Shown piece by piece: positions 34,790-45,748 of a stretch of 64,000 nucleotides of DNA. Source of the stretch: Phaseolus vulgaris (Eukaryota; Streptophyta; Magnoliopsida; Fabales; Fabaceae); NCBI RefSeq assembly GCF_000499845.2, contig NC_023757.2:3444118-3508117 (forward strand), written 5' to 3'. How positions within the stretch are numbered: position 1 is the first letter of the stretch; each line of letters begins with the position of its first letter. The notes under the pieces were generated by a model that saw only the letters and a list, made by a program, of their open reading frames with translations, was not told where the DNA came from and made no database searches. The position numbers and the translations under genes were made by a program.

Positions 34790-35779
34790 ATGGAAGGATT
34801 GGATGGTTTGATAGAGAGGCTTCTGGAAGTAAGGAAGAACAGGGGGAAACGGATTCACCTTCTGGAGTCAGAAATTCGGAGCCTTTGCAGCACGGCCAAA
34901 GATCTGTTCCTGTGCCAGCCAAATCTTCTGGAATTGGAGGCTCCCATAAACGTCTGCGGTAAGTGGAATTCATTCATGTTCATATTTGAGATGAAAGTGA
35001 GAGTTTGATTGATATTGATGTAAAAGAGTTGAATGATTGTTTCAGGCGACATACACGGGCAGTATCCAGACCTGTTGCGACTGTTCGAGTACGGTGGTTT
35101 TCCGCCGGATTCGAATTACCTATTCCTCGGAGACTACGTGGACAGAGGAAAACAGAGCGTGGAGACCATATGCCTGCTCCTGGCCTACAAGATCAAATTC
35201 CCAGAGAACTTCTTCCTTCTCCGAGGAAACCACGAGTGTGCCTCCATTAACAGAATCTACGGCTTCTACGACGAGTGCAAGCGAAGATTCAGCGTTCGCC
35301 TCTGGAAGATATTCACCGACTGCTTCAACTGTCTCCCCGTCGCCGCCCTCATCGATGACAAGATCCTCTGCATGCACGGCGGCCTTTCGCCGGACATGGA
35401 GACCCTCAACCAGATCAAAGCCATAGAAAGGCCCGTCGACGTCCCCGACCAGGGCCTCTTGTGTGACCTCCTCTGGGCCGACCCCGACCCCGACATCCAA
35501 GGCTGGGGCGAAAACGACAGGGGCGTCTCCTACACCTTCGGCCCCGACAAGGTCGCCGAGTTCCTCAAGAAACACGATCTCGATCTCATTTGCAGGGCCC
35601 ACCAGGTCGTCGAAGACGGCTACCAATTCTTCGCCGACCGGCAGCTCGTCACCATCTTCTCCGCGCCAAACTATTGCGGCGAGTTCAACAACGCCGGCGC
35701 CCTCATGTGCGTCGACGAAACTTTGCTCTGCTCCTTTCAGATCATCAAACCCTTGGGCTTGCGAGGAAAACTCACATGA
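34790..35779 (+). CDS. serine/threonine protein phosphatase PP1 catalytic subunit (TOPP-type)
   Basis: Metal-dependent phosphoprotein phosphatase (PPP family), nucleus and cytosol, directed by regulatory subunits. Two exons: 34790-34958 and 35046-35779, donor TGCG|GTAAGT, acceptor TTTCAG|GC, 300 aa. Signature motifs are intact: GDIHG 57-61, GDYVDRG 85-91, RGNHE 116-120, then [18 protein letters not shown] and SAPNYCGEF, giving the metal and phosphate ligands. The C-terminal tail is short. Residues differ from usual plant PP1 in places (SPDM for [21 protein letters not shown] for EFDNAGAMMSVDDTL-like), so this is a divergent isoform. The start fits the usual MxxxxLDxLI-type N-terminus; an in-frame alternative is not seen. 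Exon 2 is strongly GC-rich at third positions against AT-rich neighbours, which also opens long false frames on both strands. Confidence 0.95.
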
Positions 35780-36290
35780 CAACTTCATAATCCCGCCACA
35801 CTTTCTGCATCCTTCCATGGCTTCCAACAACCCCCCACAGACCAAAATTTTGTTTTTTCAAATCCCACAAAACACTGTATATATATACCACGTTTTTCAT
35901 TCTTTCATCCACACAAGTTATTAGGACTAGTGCTTTTAAGTGGAAGTAATCCACTTCCAGTAATCTGTACCAGTAGTGGTAGATAGTAGTATCATTTCGT
36001 TTTCTTATATATTCAACTTCTATATATCCTTTTCCTAACCTGTATAAAGGATTTTCTGTTAACACTGCACTTTCCACTACTTCAGGTGCACTCTACTTCT
36101 TCTTCAATATCAATATGTCATCATCTCAATATCTCGTTTGTATTTTCTGGGGTTTTGCACAGATGAATCACCAAATAATACCATTGCAGTGTTTTTATCT
36201 ATGGTGACTCCCTACAGCTTATCATGGTCCAATCCTTTCTTTTTCACTTGAAACTCAGCAGCTTTGTCATGTGTAGGAAGGTATCTAACA
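35780..36290. other. 3' flank of the PP1 gene, no further gene seen
   Basis: Likely 3' UTR and terminator region; composition returns to AT-rich directly after the stop. Confidence 0.5.
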
Positions 36291-36715
36291 CTACACACAT
36301 ATTGATGCGACTCGGATACGAAAATACGTATAATCTCTAAAATCTCTAAGATATAAGACATGGGACACGAATCTATATATTATATAATTATGAATTATAT
36401 AAATTATTAATAAAGATTTATGTGCACAATATGTTCTAGATTATTTTTTAGAGCAGAAATATGTTTTTCATTATAATCATAATAAAAATTTATACAATAA
36501 GTTTGATTTTTTTTAAAATTAATGTATTTTTTTTTTAAAAATTGTGTTAGAATCATACTAGAATTTTCAGAAATCCAACAAATATTTTTTGAATTGGACA
36601 CTTCACGGATACGTATCCTACAAGTATCATACAAATGTCAGTGTCCGATACGAGTACTCGACATCGACACGTCATTTAAGAGAAGTATCCGAACTTCATA
36701 GGTTGGAAGTTCATA
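36291..36715. repeat. dispersed repeat related to 8770-9060
   Basis: Shares AATCCAACAAATATTTTTTG and CAAGTATCATACAAATGTCA-type blocks in the same order with 8770-9060. This copy keeps words such as GATACGTATCC and GTCCGATACGAGTAC that look like short degenerate GATACG repeats. Class unknown, non-coding. Confidence 0.65.
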
Positions 36716-36747
36716 TATTGACACCATTTACATATACAGGGAATACA

Positions 36748-36905
36748 TACACTCAACATCCTAATAAATTAATATTTAAGTTATTTTTATTTTATTTTTT
36801 AATTAAAAAGATTATTATATTATTAAATACACTCAACATCCTAATAAATTAATATTTTAGTTATTTTATTTTATTTTTAATTTAAAATATTATTATATTA
36901 TTAAA
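36748..36905. repeat. two tandem copies of a 79-bp unit
   Basis: The segment starting ATACACTCAACATCCTAATA at 36748 is repeated at 36827 with a few indels in the following T/A-rich part. Confidence 0.92.
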
Positions 36906-37389
36906 AGGAGCTTTCAAGTGTTTGTTTTTTTACTGTTTGGAGTTTTAAAGAAAATTTTCCAAAATAATATAAGTAAATAGTCACTCAATAAAAAGATATT
37001 AATAACTAATACTAAGAATAGTATGAATTGAAAGTTTTACGTTGAATAAAAATCAGAAAGTTTAATAACATGTATGGTTTTGTGTTAATGTTGGTATCAT
37101 GTTCTTTTTAGTTGATTTGCTTTGACCCAATGTGAAACTCGTAATGATACCAAAGTGGATGGTTTGTCTTCTGATTGCCTCACACAAAGATAAACATACC
37201 TTTTTATGGTGAAAAAGTCCAACAACAATTAGGGTAAAAACAAATTGTGTTGAGATAAATGTCAGAAAGGACAAGGACAAATATGCCCCCATTGTGGTAA
37301 AGAATCACCGTAAAACTCAACTCATTCTTGAGAAGTATGAACACAATCTTAAAGTTTGGGTTGAAGATGTATCATCTTTGGTTTACTCT

Positions 37390-37592
37390 TGATGAAATAG
37401 AAACTAATTTTTAGAGATTAAAATAATTAGTTGTAATAGTAACTAAATTAGAGACTATTTTAGAAACTAAATAAAAAATTAGTTTCTAAATTAGTTTCTA
37501 TTATTGTTAAATAGTTTCTAAATTGGTATCTAATTAACAACCAAGATTTTAACTACCAATTATTTAGTTTCTAAATTTGGTCTCTAATTTAC
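37390..37592. mobile_element. truncated copy of the foldback CACTA-ended MITE
   Basis: Matches roughly the left half and centre of the 27054 element (GAAATAGAAACTAATTTTTAG to ACCAATTATTTAGTTTCTAA). Terminal CACTACAAGAAAATC and the right arm are missing. It abuts the copia remnant at about 37600. Confidence 0.82.
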
Positions 37593-37599
37593 ATAGGCT

Positions 37600-38112
37600 G
37601 AATTCCGAGCAATGATACATGAGGTATGTGAATTCTTATGGCTGAGAACTATTCTAAATGATTTTAAAGTGACATGTGAAAAATCTATTATTCTTTTTTG
37701 TTATAATACATTAGTTATTCCGTTGCTCACAATCCAATTCAGCATGATAGTAACAAACACATAGATATAGATCAACCAATTATAAAAAGAGAAATTGGAT
37801 AGTGGCCTTATCACTATTCTTATGTCCCATTTGGGCTTTAGATAGCATACTTGTTTACAACCACTGAACGATTTCATAATCTCATATGCAAGCTGAGAAT
37901 GATAGATATTTATTCACTAGCTTGAGGGAGAGTGTTGTTAGTAATAGGATATTAAGTATATTGTTAGAAGTTGTAAGAGGATTCGAGAGATGTCTTTATA
38001 ATCAATACTTTAGGATTAGAATTCTCTATATATAGAAGCTGAAGTATTGTTTCAAATTATTCAATTGAATAAAATTTTCTCTCATTCAGATTAACCCCTT
38101 TCAAGTATAACA
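37600..38112 (+). mobile_element. Ty1/copia 3' end, plus orientation: RNase H remnant and LTR
   Basis: 37605-37880 is a decayed RNase H region: AEFRAMIHEVCEFLWLR, then HDRTKHIE-like remnants broken by stops. The polypurine tract CTTGAGGGAGAG (37921-37932) is followed by an LTR starting TGTTG at 37933 and ending about ATAACA at 38112, roughly 180 bp. The 5' half of the element is gone. Confidence 0.75.
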
Positions 38113-38690
38113 ATCACACTAATTACATTCTTCTTCTTCTCTATTTATACTAATTACATTCTCTTCTTCTCTATTTATAATAGTCAAATCTTAAAAATAA
38201 GGAAATAAAAAATATGCTAAACTGAATTGGAGGATTCTAAAGATATTTTTTCTAATCATAAATATTGAAATCTACTATTTACAACACTCAAGTTGGTAAA
38301 TGAATATCAATCATTCCCAGCTTGCTTACAAGATCCTTGAATTTGTCCCAAGAAAGTCATTTAGTGTGAATGTTCGCCATTTGAAGTTCTGTAGGGACAT
38401 GGGTGTTAGCCACTAGACTCCTATCAAGATTATCTTTGATGAAATGCTTGTTGATTTCAATATGTTTGGTCCTATCATGTTGGACTAGATTATGGACAAT
38501 GCTCATGGCTGACTTGTTGTCATAGTACAATTGTATATGGATGCTAATCTTTATTTTAAGGTCATCAAGTATGATCTTCATCCTAAGTCCTTCACACACA
38601 CCTTGGGGAAGGGCTTGAAATTCAGCTTTCGCACTGGAATGAGATACTCTAACATGTCTTCCACAATGAGAAATTATTCTCATTGAACTT
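38113..38690 (-). mobile_element. Ty1/copia 3' end, minus orientation: RNase H remnant and LTR
   Basis: The minus frame 38683-38357 reads SHSSAKAEFQALPQGVCEGL, ILDDLKIKI, YYDNKSAMSIVHNLVQHDRT, KHIEINKHFIKDNLD, a well-preserved copia RNase H C-terminal part. Downstream on the minus strand come CTGGGAATGATTGATATTC and an LTR starting TGTTG at 38286. The LTR end lies near 38113, against the LTR of the plus-strand element. The LTR contains a 27-bp near-duplicate (TACTAATTACATTCTTCTTC type, 38118-38180). Integrase and reverse transcriptase are absent. Confidence 0.78.
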
Positions 38691-39912
38691 CTCTATCTCA
38701 TATTTTGTTGTCATGGCTTTAAAGCAAACTTATGCTCTTTTCACTATGAATAGTATTGTCTATTGATGAGTGTGAACCAATACACCATGTAAGTTCCAAG
38801 AAAGAAATGTAGATCACAAATAAACACACTTAACATGTATTTCCTTCGTTAGAACTTTCCTAAACATGCACTTTCAGACTACCATACCACACTCTACATA
38901 CAGTAATAAGAATAATTCTTTTTTATGTGAAAGATCAGACTAGCTGCAATCACATGACATACTTAAATAGAATTAGGTGGCATGATTTGGAGCAATTTCC
39001 TTCACTTAAAGTGGAGCTTAGCATGAGACAGGCACTTTGCCTACTAGGTGATTGAATCTTGATATTCAGAAGTCATTGTGCTCATCAGATTATCTTGTTA
39101 ATGTAATTAATTTCATAGGCTCTTACAGGTTGTGTAAACATGATTTAGCTATGTGCATTTTGTCCTACATCACAAAATGAATCAATTGAAACCTCTTCTC
39201 ACTCTTATTTCTCTATACTTGTTTCTATCTTTCTTGCCATCTCATTTCTTGCTTTTCAACATTTTACCATTGCAATCTTATTCAGGAACCATGCTGTTAG
39301 GGTGTAGTACCATTTCTTATATCGACTACTCATAGTTATTACTTCTTTAAAAAGTGTTTTACATGCAGAATTTTCTCTACTTGCAATGCCTTGTAAGATT
39401 AAGGAATGCTAGTTATTTGCACCTTTTTCTAAATTTAGTTTCATGTGGAGAACTGAAAAGCTACTCAAACCTACTAACTAGAGCAAGAGTTGAATAATTT
39501 AGAGAGTTTCAAATGAAATTGATCTACTAAGAGAACATACATATAATTAGAGAAATTTCTTCTACGATTTTTTCTTGTTTAATATATAATATAAAAAAAA
39601 TTCTTAAAAGGTTTGTGATTATGCATAATTGTTGTGATACATGCAAAAAAGAAGACTTTTACTTACTGCATTCCCAATTTTTATCCAATTATAGAATTAT
39701 TATATTTTACAATAATTACTTATAAAGTCATTTCCTGAAGGATTAAATGGGTTAGTGTAAAGTTTTACCCAACTTAAACCTAATGTTTACTTATTATCCA
39801 AATATAATTTTTTTTTCCAAAAAATTGTTAACCAAAATAAAAGCCATAAAAGTAACTTGTAGCTTTTGAAGAATTAAATTCAAAATTCAAGATTATTCGT
39901 CTTATCTCAACA
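38691..39912. other. intergenic, no gene seen
   Basis: May include more eroded copia sequence at 38691-38760 (usual continuation of the RNase H region), then unique AT-rich DNA. Confidence 0.4.
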
Positions 39913-40768
39913 TTTTTTTTTATCAGCAATGAATTAATAGAATAAAAAGGGACACTTAAGGGATGTCCCAACCCTTATACAGTTACTACACCTAACATAG
40001 GAAAAGTTAAGGATGAACCATTATAGGATACATCACATAGAATACGTGGTTGCCGCAATGAGCTTTGACTGCATAAAACCAGTAGAGCTATGTTGCTGGA
40101 GTTACCATACTGCTGAGATGCCTTTGGGTAGCTTATGCCCCTGTAGTCACCCTGCATAAAGCCACACACCACGTTGATCACTTTGTCATTTTGACGGTCT
40201 TCACATCTCCAAGACCGAATGCCAACACACATAACAGCCCCAACAGTCCTTTGTTCCACTTCTCCCCTTTGTTACATTCACCACCATGAACACCTCCACT
40301 CCACCCCCCAGCCCCATCAGGACAACCCAAAACAACATGTCCTACCCAATCCTCACAGAAAAGTTTTACTGCTTCATACCTCCCCTGACAAGTAAAGAGC
40401 AGGATCCCCTATGTTCCTGTGCTCACAGCATAGATGACTGCTATGGATAGCGTGGTAAGCATGGCTTTCCTACAATCCTTACTCCATACCAATCCATACA
40501 TGCACCATGTTACGTAACAGTCATATACCCCGCTCATTATAGTGCTCCCCAAACCAAGGCAACAACCTCGTCGAGCATGCCCAAGCCATTCCGCTGAACG
40601 ATCAGAACCAGAGCCTCCATCCATCCCAGTCGCGCCTTGGCTTACGCCTATTTAACACAGCACCTGCAATCCAACGATCTTACCACAAATGCTAAATGGC
40701 CTACAGATTTTTCAATCTTCCACAGACCCTTCTGCCTTTCCTGTACCGGACTTTACTTTGGAGGTCCA

Positions 40769-42439
40769 TTACTTATAGCTCTTGATACACAAAATTGGGT
40801 TTAAAACCCAATCCACAAAAGAGTAATTGAACCTGCATACCTTATACTTCATCCACAACCATGATTTCAGTTGAGCTTGCTGGAACATCTCTTTAGCATC
40901 TACAACTCCTTGCTTGAACGCGACCAAGTTCCTATGTTCCCATACACTACGTACTATAGCAGTCCAAATACCTTTCCAAATCAAGTCTTGTTTGTTACTG
41001 ACCTGAATCAAAGTGAAACTTTCAAAGTGATTACTCATAACATTGTGTTGAACAAAAAGGATGCCTATCCATCTATGACATAAGTCCCAAACACGCACGA
41101 CCACTTGACACTCCAAAAATAAGTGATGGCTGGTTTCAATTTTAGAATGGCAGAACTCGCATAAAGTGGATTCCATCGTCACCCCCCTCCTACTCAGGCA
41201 TTCTCTAGTTGGTAGTCTATCCAGTAAGGACCTCCACACAGTGGTCAGAACAGAGGGAAAGGCCTTGGCCTTCCAAAGGAGGTCAAAAACAGCATTGCGG
41301 GTGCCATCTCCTCTTATGCTCGCATAAGCTGATTTCACTGAGAAACACCCCTTATTGTTGATCCCCCATACCCGAGTGTCTTGCTCCTGCCGTGTAATAA
41401 CAGCCCTAGAAATATATGAGACTAGGTCCGTTTCCATCACCGACTCCCACTCGAACCTGGCCCGCCTCCATCTTAAGTTCCATCGCCAAACGTCCCCTTC
41501 CCACATGACTACCTCTTCCACTGTTTGATTCTGATTACATGATATGGTGTACAATTTGGGGAACGCGAATTTGAGATTGGTATTCCCGACCCACACGTCA
41601 TCCCAGAATTTCACTATGTCACCGCACCCTAACCTCCAGCCCATTTCGGCTTGGAACCATCCCTCTCCTCCTCCCTCCATACAAACTTTATGTAGGTCCC
41701 TCCACCACCAAGACTGCAGCTTAATTGGTGGGTTCGTCCCCTCGCATCCTCCTCCATATTTCGACTCCAAGATGTCCTTCCATCTTCCTTTTTCATCCGA
41801 GAGCCACCTCCACTTCCATTTTGCCATCAGAGCATAATTGAAATCACGTATATCTATGATCCCCAGCCCTCCTTCCTGTTTTGGTTTGCACACATTTTCC
41901 CAACTGACCCATGAGATCGATTTCTTTTCCTTCCCCCAGCCCCACAGAAACCTTCTTTGAATACGCTTGATGTTCTTACAAACCGAAACAGGTGCTTTGA
42001 ACATGGAAAGGTAATACAGGGGTACTGCTGTAAGCATCGATTTAATAACACAGATTCTACCTGCCATTGATAAGAACCTCCCTCTCCACGTGCTTAGCCT
42101 GCTCTCCAACTTATCAATGACTGGCTCCCAGAACTTCTTGCTCCTCAGGTTGCCTCCTACCTCAAGCCCTAAATACTTGAAAGGTACTGTCATCTCCGCA
42201 CAATTCAAGGTCCTCAGATAATAGAGGATATTGTTCCTATGCACATTAATACCTGCAATCCTGGACTTGTGGAAGTTTATCTTGAGGCCTGACGCTACCT
42301 CAAACCCTCTGAGGATAGCCTTTAAAGTCACCACATTGCTAAAAGAGTCCTCACAGAAGAAAAGAGTGTCATCAGCAAACTGTAAGATACTTATCTCAAC
42401 CTCTTTTCTCCCGACCCTCAAACCGGATAGTAAGTTAGC
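40769..42439 (-). pseudogene. LINE ORF2 C-terminal half: FADD box, connection region and zf-RVT
   Basis: Open for about 550 codons. It starts with LQFADDTLFFCEDSF (catalytic FADD), then LKINFHKSRIAGINV, KYLGLEVGGNLRSKKFWEPV, SMAGRICVIKSMLTAVPLYY, the tryptophan-rich WWRDLHKVCMEGGGEGW, and the zf-RVT block WRSLLDRLPTRECLSRRGV with CEFCHSKIETSHHLFLEC. It is the same frame as the preceding part, separated by one stop codon. Confidence 0.92.
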
Positions 42440-43389
42440 CTACACAGCTTGCCTCACCAACCCTGACAAGCCTTCCGCTACTATCAAAAAAAGAAATGAG
42501 GCAAGTGGGTCTCCCTGCCTCAACCCTCTCTCAGGTTTAAATTCGTATGTCGGGCTCCCATTCACCAGCACAGAGATAGAGGCACTTTCTAGACAGCCCT
42601 GGATCCATCTGATCCACTTCCTATGAAACCCCATCTTTCCCATCATATCGTACAGAAACTCCCATCTAACCGAGTCGTACGCTTTTTCGAAGTCGACCTT
42701 TAGGCATAGCCCACTTTGCCCTCGTCGTCTGATGTCCTCTACCACTTCATTAGCCATTAGAACGTTGTCCAGGATCCCCCTATTCTTCAGGAAAGCCGAC
42801 TGACAGTCGTCAATAATCGTGGGTAGCACTTTCTTAATCCTTTCCGCCAACACTTTGGATATAATTTTATACATGGCACCAACTAGGGAGATAGGTCTGA
42901 AATAATCGAGAGACACAGGATTCCTTACCTTAGGAACAAGTGCAATGAATGACGCATTGCATCCCTTCGGTATACAACCTGTTTCATGAAACAACTTCAA
43001 CACACCCAAAAAATCTTCCTTTACTACCTTCCATCCTTTCTTTAGGAAGTTGAAGTTGAACCCGTCAGGTCCCGGACTTTTTGAGCCTTCACATGCCACA
43101 CCGCATCCCTTACTTCCCTCTCAGTGAATCCCTCAATCAGACTCAGGTTGTCTGTCATAGATAAAGACTTAAAATCAACTGCATCGAGTCTTATCCGTAA
43201 GTCTTTTGTTGCTCTGAACCTATTCTCAAACCATCTTCTTGCTTCGACACGTACCGTGCTTGGTTCCTCGCACCACAAACCTCCTATCTCGACGCCCTTC
43301 ACTTCATTCCTGTTTCTTCTCCATCGCAGTGATGAATAAAAGAACTTTGTACATGAGTCCCCATTCTTGAGCCAGTTGACTCTGGTCTT
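42440..43389 (-). pseudogene. LINE ORF2 reverse-transcriptase region, N-terminal half
   Basis: Reads WLKNGDSCTKFFYSSLRWRR, then FENRFRATKDLRIRLDAVDF and VRDAVWHVKAQK. A frameshift near 43070 leads to SKSPGPDGFNFNFLKKGWK, FIALVPKVRNP, DYFRPISLVGAMYKIISKVL, CQSAFLKNRGILDNVLMANE, KVDFEKAYDSV (palm Asp) and ERGLRQGDPLASFLFLIVAE. A stop at 42442-42440 interrupts just before the FADD box. Confidence 0.9.
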
Positions 43390-44395
43390 CTAGCGCATAA
43401 GAGACTCAATCTTAACATCAATCTCCTTGAGCTGTCCTACTAACTCGATCCTATTCATTCTATCACTTCCCAACAAATTACCGTTGCAATCTAGGCAATC
43501 AAGGTCCTCTATCTCCTGTAAAATCCTCTTTTTAGATGTCTCCAAATTACCAAAGGTGTCCCTGTTCCATACTTTTAAATCCCCCTTCAAACGCTTCATT
43601 TTCTCTTTAACCTTCATGAAGCTACTCCCCTGTACATAGTAATCAGACCATCTATCCTTCACCATCTCCATAAATCCTTTCTCTACTAACCATGCATCGA
43701 TAGTTCTAAAAGGCTTAGGACCCCAGTCCTTGTCCACAACCTTTACTACTAACGCACAGTGGTCAGAAACTTCCCTTCGTTGCACATACTGTTTGCACAG
43801 TGGCCACAATTGCATCCAATCTTCCGATACCAAGACTCTATCAAGCCTGCTCTTGGCCTTCCCATTGGAGTTGAACCAAGTAAAGTGCTTACCGACAAAA
43901 GGGAGCTCGATCAACAAGTTGGTATCAATGAACCGGTTGAAACCTCTTATTTCGCTTGATTGAGAACCCCTTTCCGTCGCGCCTTTCCTTTCGCAAATGC
44001 TTCTAACATCGTTGAAATCTCCACTTAAGCACCAGATCATATCTTGAGATGCCATTTTGATTCGTGATAACTCCCCCCACAGGATCTTCTTCTCCCTCAA
44101 AGAGCAGGCAGCGTAGACATTGACCACCACACACCTGCAGTTAGCTTTCACATACTTCCCAGTCACGGCAATAAACCCCTTCCCCATAACGTGGTTGTCA
44201 TAAATAAAAGCATCTGTGTGCCACATCGAAAGTAAGCTTCCTCCGCCATTATCCCCTTCGTAATGCAACCATCCAGCTTTGTTATCTCCCATAGCGAGTA
44301 ACATCTAGCATCCGAGAACTGGACCGTTTTAGTTTCTTGCAGGCACACAGCGGAGAAAATATGTTGGCTGGGTTTGAATTTAGGATTTTCCAACA
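43390..44395 (-). pseudogene. LINE ORF2 endonuclease region
   Basis: Apurinic endonuclease-like domain. VCLQETKTVQFSD lies in one frame; after a frameshift near 44290 the frame to 43390 continues with WLHYEGDNGGGSLLSMWHTD, CLSGDFNDVR, FTWFNSNGKAKSRLDRVLVS and REVSDHCALVV (catalytic SDH). The frame ends at a stop (TAG at 43392-43390) after IESLMR, where a functional ORF2 would continue into KTRVNWLKNGDSCTKFFY, which is indeed the next sequence in that frame. Confidence 0.88.
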
Positions 44396-45551
44396 CTTTT
44401 AGAAGCAAAGTTGTGGATATATTCTCTTTATTAAAAGGAATAATCAAATTACTTTTAACAATTTTACAATTATTGTCTATTTGTATCTTTTAATTTGACG
44501 ATAAAAAGAATTATTTATTAAAATTATTATATTAAAAGAAATTAAAAATAAAAATAGACTAACTATTTTATATCTTTGTATTTCATTTCAAAATCTACCT
44601 TAATTGAAAGGTTTTATCATGTAAGTCATATCTGCATGTTTTATTAATATATAAAGTTATTTTATACTTCAATAATATACATTAAAAGTAATATAATATA
44701 TACTTTTAAACATTTAAACAGTGCAAAATTAAGATTTTTTTGTCATAAACTTGTAGTTTAATTTGAAAATAATAATAACAACAATAATATGTAGACTTTT
44801 GCTTCCTACACCCATAATTTCTAACTGCATTCCATAACTTAAAATATTCATTTTGCCCTTGTGATTTTATTTGAAAGTTGCAAAAAGATCTTATGTATAG
44901 TCAAGCACCCAATTTCATTATAAAAAGGATGAAAATGTCTTTAGATAAAATGGAAGTATATATAAAAATACATTCTCCACCCCTTTTTCCGAATATGTTC
45001 CAATTTTTTTTTTATCTTACAGAATTTTTTATTTAGAATGGAATTTTGATTTTTATTTCCAGATTTTTGTTTCCGAAATACAATAATTTTTAATGGATAT
45101 AATTTTCTGGAGTGTGTTGATTTCAATTCTGAATTTTTATTTAAAAAAATGATATTTTTAAATTTTTTAAATTATATTCGGTGCAGGTTCAAATGATTGG
45201 TTGTAAGAAATATTTACCAAAATTGTAATATTTTCAGACACAGTAAGATCTTTGCAAAAAATCTCTTGGGAAAAAGATATTTGTTTTTGGATTTTTTTTA
45301 CTTTTTTTTCGTATCCTTTATAAATTTGTTTTGACTTTTAAAAAAAAATCATTGCTTTCTTTCATTTTTAATAGTTTTTTATTAAAAAAAAGGTAGACAA
45401 ATTAAATAGATAACAAATAATAAAATAACAAAGATTTTAAACATAATTGTTAAATTTTGATAGAACGTATTTATTTGATTGAATACTAGATTTAATCAAA
45501 TTATTTTGCTATATACATATTAATAAAAAATCAATCAATTTCATTAAAAAT
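44396..45551. other. AT-rich intergenic DNA, no gene seen
   Basis: Very AT-rich flank beyond the LINE 5' truncation. Nothing recognised. Confidence 0.5.
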
Positions 45552-45748
45552 AATGATATATTATTCAACCAAATAAAAAAAAAGTATGATCTATTATTCA
45601 ACCACCAATAAAGAAAGTATGATCTATTATTTAACCAATAAAAAAAAGTATGATTTATTATTCAACCAATAAAAAAAGTATGATCTATTATTTAACCAAT
45701 AAAAAAAGTATGATTTATTATTCCAGCAATAAAAAAAAGTATGATCTA
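45552..45748. repeat. ~31-bp tandem repeat, six units
   Basis: Unit close to TATTATTCAACCAATAAAAA followed by AAGTATGATCT, repeated six times. Alternate copies carry TTATTATTCAACC versus CTATTATTTAACC, so the array may have grown as a ~62-bp pair. Confidence 0.9.

Larger units (their letters stand above)
39913..44395 (-). mobile_element. L1-type LINE (non-LTR retrotransposon), 5'-truncated, few lesions
   Basis: Minus orientation. 3' tail: poly-T on the plus strand at 39913, followed by TATCAGCAATGAATTAATAG and CCCAACCCTTATA, words also present at 17101 and, worn, at 50787. ORF2 order along the minus strand: endonuclease (about 44390-43400), reverse transcriptase (about 43100-42200), C-terminal region and zf-RVT (to 40769), then about 850 bp of 3' UTR. 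The 5' end cuts into the endonuclease at the FSAVCLQETKT block, so ORF1 and the endonuclease start are lost. No target duplication was found by eye. Base composition is clearly GC-richer than the flanks. Confidence 0.92.

Noticed and set aside
34584..35052. Minus-strand frames of 129 and 65 codons over the PP1 leader and exon 1
   Set aside because: Antisense of leader and exon 1, no domain.
35120..35845. 241-codon open frame on the minus strand opposite PP1
   Set aside because: It is the antisense shadow of GC-rich PP1 codons; no domain, and the sense strand encodes a complete conserved enzyme.
35463..35924. 153-codon plus frame rich in Ser, Pro and Thr
   Set aside because: Second-frame reading of the PP1 exon; composition follows from its GC-rich third positions.
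39975..40624. Minus frames of 94 and 71 codons in the LINE 3' region
   Set aside because: They lie in the LINE 3' UTR; no domain and typical of balanced-composition chance frames.
45580..45748. CRISPR-like regular spacing of 31-bp units
   Set aside because: Units are directly adjacent with no unique spacers, and the genome is eukaryotic.
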